DNA of 64,000 bases from Anastatus disparis (lineage: Eukaryota > Arthropoda > Insecta > Hymenoptera > Eupelmidae): positions 5,580,001 to 5,644,000 of the forward strand of contig JAFFSR010000221.1 of assembly GCA_017163975.1 (NCBI GenBank), given 5' to 3'. The translations under genes and the position numbers were made by a program. The notes under the pieces were generated by a model. It was not told the origin of the DNA. It made no database searches and saw nothing but the letters and a program-made list of their open reading frames with translations. Positions 1 through 13,343 of the stretch are shown piece after piece; position 1 is the first letter of the stretch; each line of letters opens with the position of its first letter.

Positions 1-1140
1 CATTTCTCTGATCCTCTCTTTTCCACGGTCGATCCCTTAAAGTAATGTAAACGAATTTTGTACAGCGAGACAATAATTTTTCTTTTTTTTTTGCGTGGCG
101 CTTTTTATCGCCTTATAACAAAGTACAATGTGATGTAAAATTAATGTTCGATTGTTGTAAGGAGATGTTTAGTTTTTTTTTTCGATGGAGATCCATATAT
201 ACAAATATATTTTTCTAAAAAGAAAATTGACGATGCGCATATATTAATGTAAAAATAAAAAAAAAAAAATAAATATCGAGGACAAGGCGAAGCAAAGAGT
301 GAAAGTGAGTGAAATAGAGAATGAGAGAGAATATAAATTGTAAATTGCGTTTGACATACGTATATACACATAGCTAATACGTTAAAGCACTTGATGAAAA
401 AAAAAAAGTTTTATAAAATGTATAAGAAAAAAAAAAAAGGAAATCATGCGCAAGAGGAAAGGAAAGAAAGATCGTGGCAGCGTTACCTACGGGACCATTA
501 TTATAATCGTCCCTTATATTTATCTCTATATGCCCCCCGAAAATTTTTTTTCAAAGTTACCGTAACGTGTGAAGCGGGCTTCATTTATAATTCATTCGTT
601 CGACTGTTGACTGTTGTGTGCGAGCGAGTGAGATTACAGTTTAGTTTTTACAAATAATATTAAAAAGTAATGAAAAAAATAAAAAATTTTAATAAAAAAT
701 AAGTAAAGTATATATATATAAAAGAGAGAGGTTATATATTATGTATATTATATTATATATATTTTGTGAAAATAAAAAATAAATAAAAAATCATCGCAAA
801 GCCGATGCCGAGATTCAAAGCGCCTGAAATACTGAAAATTGAAGAAAATGAAAAAAAATCTATAAATGATGAATGAGTATATATATATATATATAAAGAA
901 GCGAAGCATTAGCACAATTATGTATGATTGTCATGTGTATGAGAGTGAGAGAGAGAGAGATATGAGTGAAAATGAAATAAAAAGATTATAAAATAAAAGG
1001 AGAGCGAGATATATAAGTGCGATTTTATTGCGCATATATGAGATATGTACGAACGATGATGCATATACTGGGTACGATATTACCTGTCACGGTTGTCATC
1101 TTGTCTATGCACAAATATATTTTGATATAAAATCTATATG
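1..1140 (+). other. UTR-like low-complexity sequence, possible 3' UTR
   Basis: There is no credible coding sequence here. The plus strand is purine-rich, with long A runs, an (AT)n tract at 878-895 and a (GA)n tract near 944-961. Several AATAAA hexamers occur, including 976-981 and 992-997. GC-containing words are mixed in (for example near 480-560), unlike the plain AT desert that follows from about 1141. This texture is common in insect 3' UTRs, so the window may begin in the last exon of a plus-strand gene lying to the left. That is inference: AATAAA is frequent by chance in such AT-rich DNA, and intergenic sequence is equally possible. Confidence 0.2.
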
Positions 1141-4100
1141 CAAACTTGTCTTTTTCATTTTATAATCCTCCTTCTACCTTTATTAATTCTATCATTCATA
1201 CTATTATTTTCTCTTTTCTTTTCATTTATTCAATAATTTTTTTATTCAAGATAAATCAAATTTTTAAAATAAATGTTCAAATTTAGTTTAATTTTACTTG
1301 AACAATTTAAAAAAATTTTTGTAAATTAAAAAAAAAAACTTGAAAAAATCACATTTGAATAAAAATTTTTTAATGTTTTATTTATAAAAAAAATAATGTA
1401 ATATAAAAATGTACAATGCAACATGCTAATTCTTTGAAAAACACTTTTAATCACTTTGAATAAAAAAAATAGCTGTGTAATAATTAATCGAGCAAAATAG
1501 ACGTCTAATTGTGATTTAATCTAAATAAAATTACTGTATAAGTCCACCTGTACCTGGATACGTCTTTATCAATATTTGCCTTTATCAATCTCTCTAAGTA
1601 ATTGTGACTTCCTGATTCAAAACTCAATAGTCATTATTCGCAATAAATTTTCAATGAATCCAAAGTTATTATTTCGTCATGTACAGTAATAAAAAAAGTA
1701 GATTTTACCTAAACTATGAATAAAATAATTTAGAAAAAATTTCAAATAAAATGATACGCAATGAAAAATTAATATTTACATAGATTCAACCTGAAGTCTA
1801 ATGTTTTTCTTGTATGCATTATATAGAGAACGAAAATATCAATAGGTTCCTTAAATACAAATTCATTGAACATGAGTCACGCCACACGCGTTAACAAGCA
1901 TTTTAATTGGCGAGTTGATAAATAGATTAGCACCATTACAGCTCTATTCATTTATAAAAGACGACGCCTCTGACATGCGTTTGTACATATATATATATAT
2001 ATATACACACAGAGACCATGAACGTCAATAAGAACACGCACTACACTTTAGTTTGTGGCTTAAAAAAAGAATATCTATATATACATATATGCTCGCAAAC
2101 ACGCAGAGATATTGTACTGTTATTGTTTTTCCTGATATAGAGAAGTTTGGCTTGATATGTAATTCAGAGCTTCTTTTTTATCAGGCATCGTACGATGGAT
2201 GGAGGACATATAAACATCATCGTCTTGTATGATTTTTTCAAAAGATCTTTATTAGTTAAACAATAAACTTCATTTATGTTTTTTTTTTTAATTTAGAAAT
2301 CATTTTTTCTTCAAAATATGAGATACGAATCAAAATAAAGTAAGGAAATAATTTTTTTAGAATGATAATCGTTACTGATGGTAATCTGATTGATATATAA
2401 ATATATTTTTGCAAATGTTTTACACGTAAGTACATATAAATTAATATTTTTTCCTTATTTACTATATGTTAAAAGTTACTAATTAAAGTCAGCTGAATAA
2501 AACCCATATTTTCACCAAGCCTGTAACATTTAAAAGTTCACGTTTTTGCAGATTTGATATTTTTTGGAAACAAAGTCACAACAAATTTATAATTTTTTCC
2601 GCAATTTTTATTTTCCGCAAAAAAAGTAAATAGAACAAAACTTCTTAATATTTAATTATAAATTTAAAGAGATTTAAATATGCAATTGATTTTTAATAAG
2701 TAAAAAAAATCCATTCAATCAAAAAATACATCATGGTACAAACCAAAACAAAAATCAAATTAATTATACATAATTAATTGTGATTTTCATTCCACGATTT
2801 TTTTTTCTATCATTTAAAAGTAGTATTACAATTTATAGAATTTTAATTATAAAAAAGATGTCTCGCTAAACAAAAATAAAATAAGAAAAACAAGTCTCGG
2901 TCAGCACGTGGATTAAAAAAAAATGTATTCATTGAAAATTAAACAACCTATAAAAATTTTTTCTTCACATTTTCAGTTCCTTAAAGTCAAGAAGATTGTG
3001 CATCCTTCAGATGAACAACATTGAAAAAAAAGGAAAAAAAAAGAAGACGCGGATCTCTACAATTTATCACTATGTGCATATTCTTCTTTTTTTTTAATTA
3101 TAAAATATCGATTACGTTTCAGGCGTGTCTCGATAGAGAAAAAAAAAACAGGTTCTCTTTTTCGTCTACAAAGTCGAAACTCGTTTATATTGGCTTAGCG
3201 GGATAACATTATACGCGTAAAAGCTCATTAATAAGCTTGGATCTTCGTTAAAAGTTGGGAATAATTTAACGATTACGAGAGAGAGACTTTATTGGATTTA
3301 TTGTTGGTTTACGTGACTCTGCAGACAAGCACGTGCCACACTCTCTCGTCGAGACTCTTTTTTTTTTTTTCTTTTTCTTTTTTCAGTATATGTAATGATT
3401 ATATGGATGGTATTTAAAATAGAATACGAAATTATATTGATAAAGAAAAAAAGTGTGTGGATGGGTTGTTTGTGCTTCTTTTGTTTGTTGACTACAAAGA
3501 AACTTGTGTTTTCTATTTAAATTGTTATTTCAAAGCGAAAATTTGAAAATTTGTTTGACAATAGATAAACTAAGGTGAGCTTAATCATTAGATAGACATT
3601 CTTAAATTTAATATAAAAAATTTTTTTGTTTTTGTATACATCAAACTTTTGCACGTGGATTGAGACGAAGAAAAATTTACTCATCTTTTAAGAAAACTTA
3701 GCATATGACGTTGTAACCGTGGGAAAAATTTGATTTTGTAAACATTGATATTTACATAGTAAAAATTAATATGTACATAGTAAAATTTATTATACAATTA
3801 GTAATTTTTCCTACAGAATTTTACTCCGTGCATAGAAGTATATCAGTATAACGAATTTAATAATTACGATAATATTAATTGCTTTAGCAAGAATTTAAAA
3901 AATCGCCTCTTTACGTACAATGAAAATTAAATATACTTTTTAACTATCGGTCATTTAACTCGAACAAATTGAATTCGTGAAAAATCAGTTCGCCTGAACT
4001 ATTTTATCAATGATTGACAGACAATATCGTTTTAAATCAACGGATTAAATTGGTCCTTGTAAATCAACATACTAAGAGTATCTCTTCTCTTTGATACCCA

Positions 4101-5080
4101 AAAAATTTACGCACACCGAGAACAATTTTTTTATTGATTCAGCGAACATGCTATCGAATTTCAACGACGGCAAATTTTTTCGAAGTTACGAACTTTATAA
4201 AGATTGCATGACAGAGTAATTATATCAATGTCTTAGTTGAAAAAAAAGTTACATTTTTTATTACTGAATTTTACACTAATTGAGCTCTCACATAAATGAA
4301 TTCATAAAATATTATAACAATATTTACATAAAAAATTTTATTTAATTATTATAAATACTGACTTGACTCTAACATCTATGTTGAGTTTTAATAAAAATGT
4401 TAATTTTGATATAAAATATTTATTATTGATTTTGCAAAGTTTAAGGCCAAAATCAATCAATTTGCCAATGGTAAACGTTGATTAAATATAAAACAAAATT
4501 TTTTAACACTAACATGGATTTTTATTTCACCTAAAATGTGCAAAAAAAAAAATAAAATATTAATACTATTTGATTGTCATTACCGATATTCATCAGTGTA
4601 TCCGTTCAAATCAATCATCTTTTTTGAACGTCTAATACAAATATGTACAATGAAATTTAATGACAAATAATAAACAATACTTATAAATTGAAATGTGATT
4701 TTTATCTAAAGTTATTTCGTGATAAAGCTTATTGTTATCTTCTTTCGCGTAATTGAAATTCATTCAGAGACCCGCCTTTTTCAATTGGTATCTTCTAAGT
4801 TACATCAATATATAATGTTATATAATACATATTTAAACTTTAAAAATAAATGGATCATTAGAATAATATTAAAATTTGCTATTTTCAGATTTTGCACGAA
4901 CGACAATTCTTTATATAAAAAACATAAATTTTTTGTAAAAGCAATTTTTTATAAAGACATGTACGATTACGTTTTTTTTTAACAAAAACAATCAATTAAT
5001 ATCAGTATATTATCTAATGTAAATAAATAAAAACGTAAAACAAATCGTAACGAATTGTCTTTTGAGAAAAAAAAAAGTAT
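1141..5080. other. AT-rich non-coding stretch
   Basis: This is mostly homopolymer-rich AT sequence without a recognisable gene. A (TA)n tract sits at about 1985-2005 inside a slightly more complex patch (1880-2200). A second mixed patch at 3010-3400 contains CACGTG and a GAGA run. The open frames at 3021-3206 and 4719-4982 look like translated A/T-rich noise (Lys, Phe, Ile and Tyr runs) and are not called. Confidence 0.5.
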
Positions 5081-5340
5081 ACATCATTCGCGCGTCAAGT
5101 GCAATTTTTAACGAGACGTTATTTTAAGATACACTTTACGGTCATCTGGCGTGACGTTATAAATAGGATGGAGGAGTAGAGGTGGGGGAGGAGGAGAAGA
5201 AGAATACGTTATGTTTCTGGTATATTAAACTTTGTCGTTCGCGCGCGCAAGCTTTTCGATTTGTCTTTTTCTGGTGCGACGCTGCAAGTTCGATGAGAAA
5301 ACGATAATTTACCAGGGGAGGGGAAGCCCCTTTCTTTAGT
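5081..5340. other. G-rich / CpG island-like patch
   Basis: This is one of the few clearly GC-elevated patches in the left part of the window. On the plus strand it holds a purine block (5166-5200) with many GG and one GGGGG run, compatible with a two-tetrad G-quadruplex. It also contains a GCGCGCGC run near 5242 and a short hairpin, GGGGAAGCCCC, near 5320. A TATAAATA at 5158-5165 lies just before the G-rich block. These properties suit a regulatory element or a promoter, but TATAAATA is expected many times by chance in this DNA, and no downstream gene was found. Confidence 0.25.
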
Positions 5341-6785
5341 AATTTTGTCTTTTACGACGGTGAGGCTTCGGAGAATTGTAGGCAATTAATTGAAACTTAA
5401 TAATGACATTGATACCATATAAAAATGGTCTAAGGAAGAGTTTGAGAACCAGATTTTTTTTTTAATGTAATTTTAATGTTATTGTTATAGTCTTTTTTAT
5501 TTAAATTTATAGTATCGATTGATCGACATTTCAAAATTTTATCAATTTCAGCAAGAGAAGGATAATCAAAATTTATTATTATTCATTTAATCCCTATGAG
5601 AATCTATTAATTAAAGAAAAAGTTTTTAACAATAGAACCTGTTTTTGAATAACTCATTTAATAAAATACAGAATTTGATGTATTTAACTATGATACGATC
5701 TAAGAATAAACGTTTACTTTCCATTCATTTTGGACGATAAATTTTTACTTTCACTTTCTGTATAAATCTTCCTGAAATCATTAATCCTCACGAACTACGT
5801 GTAGAAACAGCAAAAACTACAATACAACACCTATTACGCGAATATTTCACCCGTCCAAAAAAAAAAAAAATTGTGCATGACACAATCGTTGAAGATTCGC
5901 ACGCGTAGCAATTTTCGACGCCGCTTTGTCTGCAGCTGTACGAAGGACACGAACTTTCGACAAAAATCCGTTAGTCAAATAAGAAAAAAATTAAAGAGCA
6001 GACAGAGAAACAGGAGGATCAAGAATACACAGAAACAAGATGAACTTATTAAGAATTCAGCGCGTGTTTTATTTGTTAATCACACGACGGCTCCACAAAT
6101 ATATGCTCTATCGTATAAAAAATACGTGCAATTCTTTTTTTTTCGTCTTCGAAAATTTGCATGATCGCTTAGCGAGTGCTATAAATAATCGTTCCTCAAT
6201 GGACGTGCATATTTCGGTGTAACCTTCTCGATTTCAGGCTCCCTCTTTTTTTTTTGCCTTTTCGAGAACGTGAAAGTGGCATAACATTATGAGCTCCCCG
6301 AGGAGAACGAAAAATTTAACTAAGAATGTTCCTTATTTTTTTGTTATTTTAAAGCAACGATGAGTAAATGGAGAATTTTAAACTTCGACGTTGCTATTTT
6401 TAAAGTGTTAAAATTATTTGTGTATTTACATTAATTTTTTTTTATTTTACCAACAGCAGCGCATAATATCTTCATTTTCATTTTAATTATAACATATTAC
6501 ATCTTATAAGTTGTTTAGAATTTAAAATATCAAATTATAATCCATTTGAAAAAAAAGAAGGAAAAATAAGAAAGTTTGTTTGATCATCCAAGGAGACTGA
6601 TGTTAATTTATTTTTAAAGATCAATTTCAATAAATTTTAAATTTTACATTAACATAAACCGTTTTAAATGCACTCTAAGTTTTTTTTTTATTTTGATAAA
6701 ACACCGAAAAATGATGATCATCTATAATAAATACACTTATATGTATTATTTCTTTTCATCTTAAATTTATATAGTAAAAAATTAG
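5341..6785. other. AT-rich stretch with one mixed-composition island
   Basis: The sequence is AT-rich without a gene. A mixed island at 5871-6250 has a 97-codon open frame rich in Arg and Lys, but it shows no family resemblance, runs through homopolymers, and has an overlapping open frame in another phase. I treat it as chance. Confidence 0.45.
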
Positions 6786-6843
6786 TTCATAAATTAACGT
6801 TTTTATCAAATTAATTCATAAATTAACGTTTTTATCAAATTAA
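6786..6843. repeat. 29-bp tandem duplication, two units
   Basis: Two identical 29-bp units lie head to tail at 6786-6814 and 6815-6843, each starting TTCATAAATTAACG. The lack of divergence suggests a recent slippage or tandem duplication event in AT-rich DNA. Confidence 0.9.
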
Positions 6844-8245
6844 TATTAGAATCCCTAGTTAAGATTTAATTCGCGATTGAATCATCCATTGTTTCTATAA
6901 TCATAAGTTTTCCAATGAGATAATTCGCGAGTTTCTCACACATACTTATCAAGTACTCATACGTAATTGAAAGCTTGAAAAAAAAAATAATTTAAAGTTC
7001 GTTCGATTACGATATAATGAAAATCGTGTATGAAACGTAATTAAAATATAAGATATGCCCTTAAAGTCAAATGATCGGTAATAAACGATTTCAAGGTAAA
7101 CATTTTATAACAGTTTACAACGCTGCACGATCGGTACATACTGTAAAAATAATATCCGATAAGATCTGACGTTTGTAAAGAAACTCCCTATAACGTGTAC
7201 ATACATATAGGTTATCTTAAAATTGTATATAATTTGCGCATAAAATGTATTATATTATGCATATACTACGTGTGTATTTATATAATATTGTTGTTATTAT
7301 TTATACAGCGAGAAAAGTATAATTCATTTTATTTCGCCAGTATGTAGAGTTTTAAGGTTAAGGGAGATATCTCGTAACGGGTTTTCGAATCCATTAATCT
7401 ATTCATCTGCCTATACACATATACTGGTTACACTTTGTAATTTGCTTATCCCTACACTTACTTTATCTATTTTACACAACGTATATATGTATGTTATTCT
7501 ACGTAGTACAAAAGTATATAGGTTAGGGCCAAGCTTTTTTTCTTGCCAAGACAAATTCTCTTTGCTTTGTACGCTGTATGCCAGTCGCTTATAAGTTCAC
7601 GTTTTATACGATTGATGCTGTATGATTGAATACTTTATAATGAAAAAAAAAAATCATGCTATATGATGAATGGATGCTTTACTGGTTACACCTTTTGTAT
7701 ATAGGTGAAATATGAAAAAGGCTAAGTTATTAGCTGCGCGGATATTACGTATAATAATGAATCGAAAATGTATAAGTACATATACATACATAAGAAAGTG
7801 AGAGGAAGACGTAGGCGTACGGGAGAGAAATATGTGTCACGCAGGAAGATGCGAGGATGTTTATTTATACGTATACACATACACTAATAGGTAATAATTT
7901 CAATATTGGGTGGTGTTTAGTTGTAATACTTTAATGACTTTTGATATATTACATTATATTTATATATTATTGAATACAGTGGATTATTTATTGCTATTGT
8001 TGCTTTACAATTAGGTCAAATGTTACCATTTACAATAACCAATAATAAAATTATTTCATTGTTGGTGTTTAATCGAAGCATTTTATAATAATTCATTTTT
8101 TATAATAGAATTTATTATATCAAAAGATTAAAAATTAACTTTTTAGAATTTTTTAAATATTTTATATTTTATTGTCTTTTTCATATAAAAAATATATTAT
8201 TAAACTTTTTAATAATATTATGAGCTTGAACGGTAAAATAGTACA
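6844..8245. other. AT-rich non-coding stretch
   Basis: There is no gene. The part from about 7100 to 7900 has more mixed composition with repeated TATA/CATA words and looks UTR-like or intergenic. The remainder is plain AT-rich sequence. Confidence 0.45.
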
Positions 8246-8334
8246 TTATGCAACTAGGGAGTAAAGTTGAATATTTCTCCTGAGGGTGATAATCACCCAA
8301 GCAAGAAATAAACTTTACTTTCGTGTTGCATATA
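8246..8334. repeat. Palindromic dispersed repeat, TTATGCAACTAGGGAG family, copy A
   Basis: The left end (8246-8280) begins TTATGCAACTAGGGAG. The right end is an imperfect inverted copy, so the strand reads TATATGCAACACGAAAGTAAAG from the other side. The centre contains a short hairpin, GGGTGATAATCACCC, at 8284-8298. The first 35 bases match the reverse complement of 14635-14670 at about 32 of 35 positions, and a weaker copy starts at 21344. Terminal inversion plus dispersal suggests a short MITE-like element. I do not recognise the family. Confidence 0.6.
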
Positions 8335-8371
8335 ATACCCAACTAATAATTAAATATAGTAAAGATTTCAA

Positions 8372-8582
8372 TTTTTTTAAATTTATTTAACGTCACTGTA
8401 TTTATATGCTATCATAACGATGCTAATTAGCGACGGAGGTCATCCGTGTGTTTGTGAACAAAGTACATGTATCATGTATACAGTGGTGCTTGTATCAATC
8501 GGCCGCCGACAACGGGATTCGAACTCGGATCCTCGAGATTATGAATCCATCGCTCTACCGACTGAGCCACTGACGACCTCCG
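8372..8582 (-). mobile_element. tRNA-derived SINE, copy 1
   Basis: Read on the minus strand, the head is GAGGTCGTCAGTGGCTCAG and contains an A box (TGGCTCAGTCGG) and a B box (AGTTCGAATCC). A spacer with GGCCGATTGATACAAGCACC follows, then the tail with the CGTCGCT/AGTGACG stem, and an A-rich end that appears as T-rich near 8372-8395 on the plus strand. The tRNA-like head would not close an acceptor stem, so this is a retroposon and not a tRNA gene. Clear target-site duplications were not found. It belongs to the GGCCGAT spacer group with copies 2 and 8. Confidence 0.9.
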
Positions 8583-10560
8583 TTGAAATTACTTATATAT
8601 ATTTTAATATAGAAACTTTTTTTTTAGATTTGGAACTTTTAGAATTATTTTTATTAATTTATTTAACAATTTGTTATAAATTTTAGTAATTTATTCAATT
8701 TTATGAACTTCTAATTTAGCGAGAATAAAGTAGAACCTTATTCCTGCTAAATTAGACAATAATTTTAAGAGTTAGAAATGTCTTACTTTCGGCTCGCTTT
8801 ACGAGTTAATAAAATGTCCATTTACTCTTGAGTTAAAAATAAAATAATACCATTAAATTTTTTATATAAATTGTAACAAATTCCCGAATTTGAATAAAAT
8901 AAACTTAGAAAGAAAAGAAAAAAAATGTTTAAAATTGTCTGAAATACGACAGTTCCGGATTCCAAAGATAGAAAAAGAGAGAAAGTCAAGATGAGTCAGA
9001 GAAACGGGCGGACGTATTATAAACGCGAAAGAGAGAGTTTTTTTTTTTTTTGAAAGACGTATACGAAACGGGCAAACATAAAGATAAAGCTTAATAAGAA
9101 GTACAATGTCAAAAGGAGAAATTTTGTTGGTTAAGGAAAACCAAAGCAAAAGTATATATAATATTTAAAGTCGCGCTACTATAAACGTCACAATATATAA
9201 ATGTATTTTCATATTGTAAATTAGAACGCGTCGAGCGATAAGTGAAACGAAAATTCATGCTTAGCGCTTATAATAATAATATAACGAAAAATTAAAAAAA
9301 AAGAAAGAAATAGAAATAAAAAGAGCACGAAAGCGTGAATAAGCCCATTTGAACAAATATAGTTAGAGAAGAAGATCCAAACGCATGCCAAAAAAGTAAA
9401 ATGAGAAAAAGCTTAAAGGATAAACCGAGCGAGAAAGAAAGAGAGAAAGAAAGTTGAAGAGGAAATGCAAAAACGAGAGTTGCACTTGATACGTCAAATG
9501 TTATATAGCCCGAGTTATTCTAAGATGCTATTTAAATACGTATTCTCTCTCTGCTCTTCTCATTACGGTCTACGAGCTAAGATTTATCGGTCTTTGAATT
9601 TTCGTTTCTATAATAAAGACGGGAATATTGTTTGGATCACTGCGCATAGCACGAAGCAGTTGATAGGCAAACATCAACGAGGATAAAACTATCTTTGGAT
9701 TTTAATGACGTTTTTTCTCCTTCTTAAGGTGTGCATAATATAAATTGCAAGCTCTTAATGGTGTAAAGTTAAATTGGCGAGCTTTGCCAACGAATCGCTT
9801 GTAACGATGATGTTTTTGTTGAAGCTGATCGCTAATAAAAGCATCCAATAAATATTAACTTATACTGTAGTTTGTGGACGTGTATATACGAGCCGCTTGT
9901 TATTTAAGTCTGAAAAGTATTCTTATTAAAATTTATGTTGATGCGTAATATTAAATGAGATATTTTTTTAAATTTAACAAAGTTTTACAAGAAATATAAA
10001 TTTTTTATATTTTTATATCACAGTGATTCAAATAGTTTTTATTTTTGAAATAGGAACTTGTGTTTCCCAATGCAACTACAATAGAATAATTTTCACTCTT
10101 GATTTTTCCAACTTTTCTCTGTATATTTCTTAATAAAATTATAGACGAAATCGGTAATTGTTTAAAAGAAAAAAAAATCGCATGTTCTGCACAAGTGTAA
10201 CATCCGCTACTAAAGCCATTGAAATTGCACAAAATCAGCGTAAAATCAACGCAATATTATATTGCTTGAAAGGAATACAGTTTTCCTAATTTTTATTGAT
10301 TTTCTTTATTTGTTTTTATATCGGTAATATGAGGAATATGATGACATATTTTATTATTATATAATAATGCAATAATAGCAAGCTTTATTAGAAAACTTAA
10401 TTAAATTAAAGTACCAAAATATCATTGTATTTGTTAATGATAGAAAATAAACAATTTTCCTTATTCATTGTGTGTTATTAATATCCAAAAATTAATCACG
10501 CTTCTTACATAATTCTAATAAAAAAAATAAAATTTCAAATATATTTTTTCGAAAATTTCA
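8583..10560. other. AT-rich stretch with a purine-rich tract
   Basis: From about 8886 to 9480 the plus strand is markedly purine-rich (A and G runs, GAGA and GAAA words). The rest is plain AT-rich sequence. A 73-codon frame at 9465-9686 starts inside the purine tract and resembles nothing known to me. Confidence 0.45.
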
Positions 10561-11460
10561 TTAACCCATTTCTTATTAGCCTCTTGATGTATAATAACAA
10601 TCTTGAAAAAAAAAACATGGAAACTTAAAGTACACTCTCCATAAAGAAATTAAAAGTGAAATAAGGAGTTGGCTCTGAATGTGCAACGTATGAGATAATA
10701 GAGTCTCGAGTAACGAGCAAAAAAAAAAAAAAAAAACGTAGAAAAACAGAGCCGCGGTCAAGCTCATAGGCTTTCACGTGGGCCGAGATACTCAGCTTAA
10801 GAATAAGACAAAACTCGCGTGCACATGTATACACACTAACACATATTTATACCATTCTAAAATCTTTATCTTTTTTCTTAAACAGTTATACTCATACATG
10901 CGATATAACATTAAAGTATGCGTGTAAATTCGTGTGTATATGTGTGTGTAAAACTGCTTGGAAAGATCGGCATGATATTGAGTGAGTGCGCTCGCTCGCG
11001 AGTACAAGAGTTTTGTTCACTATATACATATATACACATGAACGCGATGTGGGTGTGACCTGGTTTCCGAGAGTTTCACTTTCCTGTACAAGCACACACA
11101 ACTGAATGCTTCTCTGTTATTTTTTTTGCCTTTTAGTATAATACTGTACTAACAGAGCAGTGCTGGTTGTGCTAGTGATGTTGTCTATATCTATATACAT
11201 ACTATATAGTTATACACAAAAGCGAAAAGGAGGATCCGAAGAGAGCGGTGCATACGTATGTATGCACGTACGTGCTGGTTACATCATGCATTGTTATGCT
11301 AGAGCCGTAACCAAAGGCATATTAAAAAGGAGAGTTAAGGAACCTCAAGAGAATTAGAATAAGATCTCGTGCATATTATGTGTATGACTCTCTTTATTCT
11401 TTTTTTCTCTTCTTATTATTCTTCTTTCTCTCTCGTTTTTCTTTCCTTTTTTTTTTGCTT
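10561..11460. other. Mixed-composition island with homopolymer and polypyrimidine tracts
   Basis: The island holds an A run of about 18 at 10719-10736, CpG-containing words, many ACATAC/TATATG words and a polypyrimidine tract at about 11388-11457. Short frames on both strands overlap one another and none is protein-like. It could be a regulatory island or an untranslated exon, but no splice structure could be argued. Confidence 0.35.
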
Positions 11461-13343
11461 CGCAATTACCAAGAAATAAAGTGCACCATATACGTGTAGT
11501 GGTACTAGTATTATAAAGGTTTTTATAACGATGTCCGAATCAAAAGAAAAGATTCATATCGGCGCATGCATATAAGACTATATAGGTTTTAACAATGCAA
11601 CATGCACATCGTATATATTCATTTTGGTATGACTTCTTTTTTTTTTTTTGGCACAATGCAGTTTTTCGGATGACGAAGCGTTATTACTTACTGTCCCGTT
11701 TTCTCTTTTTTGGTATTTCTTTTTTATTTTAGCTGCTTTTTTTTTTTAACAAAGTCTCAAAATTAGGTCTTTTGGACGAAATTCAGAGGGTACCTGTATG
11801 CGTGTGCACGAAATTTCACGTGAAATCTGGGTGGATGTTGTTCTACTTAATTTTATGATAATTTTGTTTTTTTTTTTTGTTTTTGATAAGCTTTAATTCT
11901 AGACACATTTTAATTGCACGTAAACCCAAATTTTGAGTCAGACAAATTATAGGTTTAATTCATTTTAGCTGAAATAATTATTGTTGATAAAAATGTTCCG
12001 TTTAATCAAATTACCTTTGATTTAAATTAAGATTATTTTTTTATTAGGTATATTTTTTTAAAAATAATTATAAATGAAGAATAAAAAATTATTCTTTAGT
12101 TAACTTACCGTCACTGTTAACCTTGTTATACAAATGAAAAAAAAATGCACAAGCATTTTAAATAGCTAAGTCGCTTACTAAAATAAGTGCAATTAACAAT
12201 TAAAAATAAAAAAAGGAAGTATCTTGTACATGTAAATATCGTACGGTGAAAAAAAAATTTGTAAACTACAATTCATAAAGAAAAGTACACAAAAAGAGTC
12301 CCGGAAATTAAAATGCGCACAATGGTCCGATATCCTAAAATGAATTTATCACTAGTAGGTATAATTTTGATGAACAAAGGCAAATAAAAATTAGTTTGAG
12401 GCGCAAAACAACACACAAAAAAAAAACAGAAAAAAGAATACAATTCAACAGATTTTTATCATTTAGACCTATGGTAGATAAGGGCAGGCATAAAATCGGA
12501 CTTTCGAATTTCGAATAAAAGACCTTCATCGTGATGTCTGGATACGAGAGACTTTGAATATTAAAAAAAAGGTCATCATATACTGAACCATTGACTTAAT
12601 CCTATGTTCTTTATTGTATTTTAAGTATGCATTTTATTAAAGTGTTAAAGTATTTTGTACATTCAATATAACTATTGTCTTAGTTTATTTGATCAAAGAT
12701 TTTTTTATTGTTTTTTTTTTCAATTATTCCATCAATTTTTATATATTTTTTAAATTTCACTCAAAATTGATCAAATAATATATCTTATATTGAAAAAATA
12801 AATTACACAAACTAAAAATTATCATTGTACGGTATAAATTAATTTTATAATTTTTGGAACTAATTTTAGGTTCAAATTTTATTAAATGTAGGCTCCGGAA
12901 AATATATCTTTTAATTTCAGATAAAAAAATTCATTATATACGTAATATTAAATAATAGCGAGTTCCTGTCATAATTATCATAAACAATATAATAAACATT
13001 AGTAATTGAGTTCTTTAACAAATGTAAACGTTAAGAACACTATTTGCTTTCTCAAAATTATTGTAATTGTAAGATAAACTCATTAATTTAATGTTGTATA
13101 AACTTCGTGACATATACGAGCAATCGCGAATTCCAGTAGCTCTTGAAAAAAAGAATCATGAAAAAATAAACAGATCGCGCGTCGAATCAACATTGCAAAT
13201 TAAGTAGACCGTTACTTTGCTCAGCAAATTTTATACGAAAAATAAAGAAAAGAGAATAACACATATGTAGGACCACAAAATGCCTGGCTATTGTCAGACG
13301 GAAGCAAAAAATTTTGTCATCCCTGCAAATATTTACATCTTTA
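11461..13343. other. AT-rich non-coding stretch
   Basis: Homopolymer-rich AT sequence with T runs (for example near 11637 and 11868). I see no gene, no RNA and no named repeat. Confidence 0.45.

Noticed and set aside
5158..6187. TATAAATA words at 5158 and 6180 as core promoters
   Set aside because: Eight-base AT words of this kind are expected dozens of times by chance in DNA this AT-rich, and no gene starts nearby.
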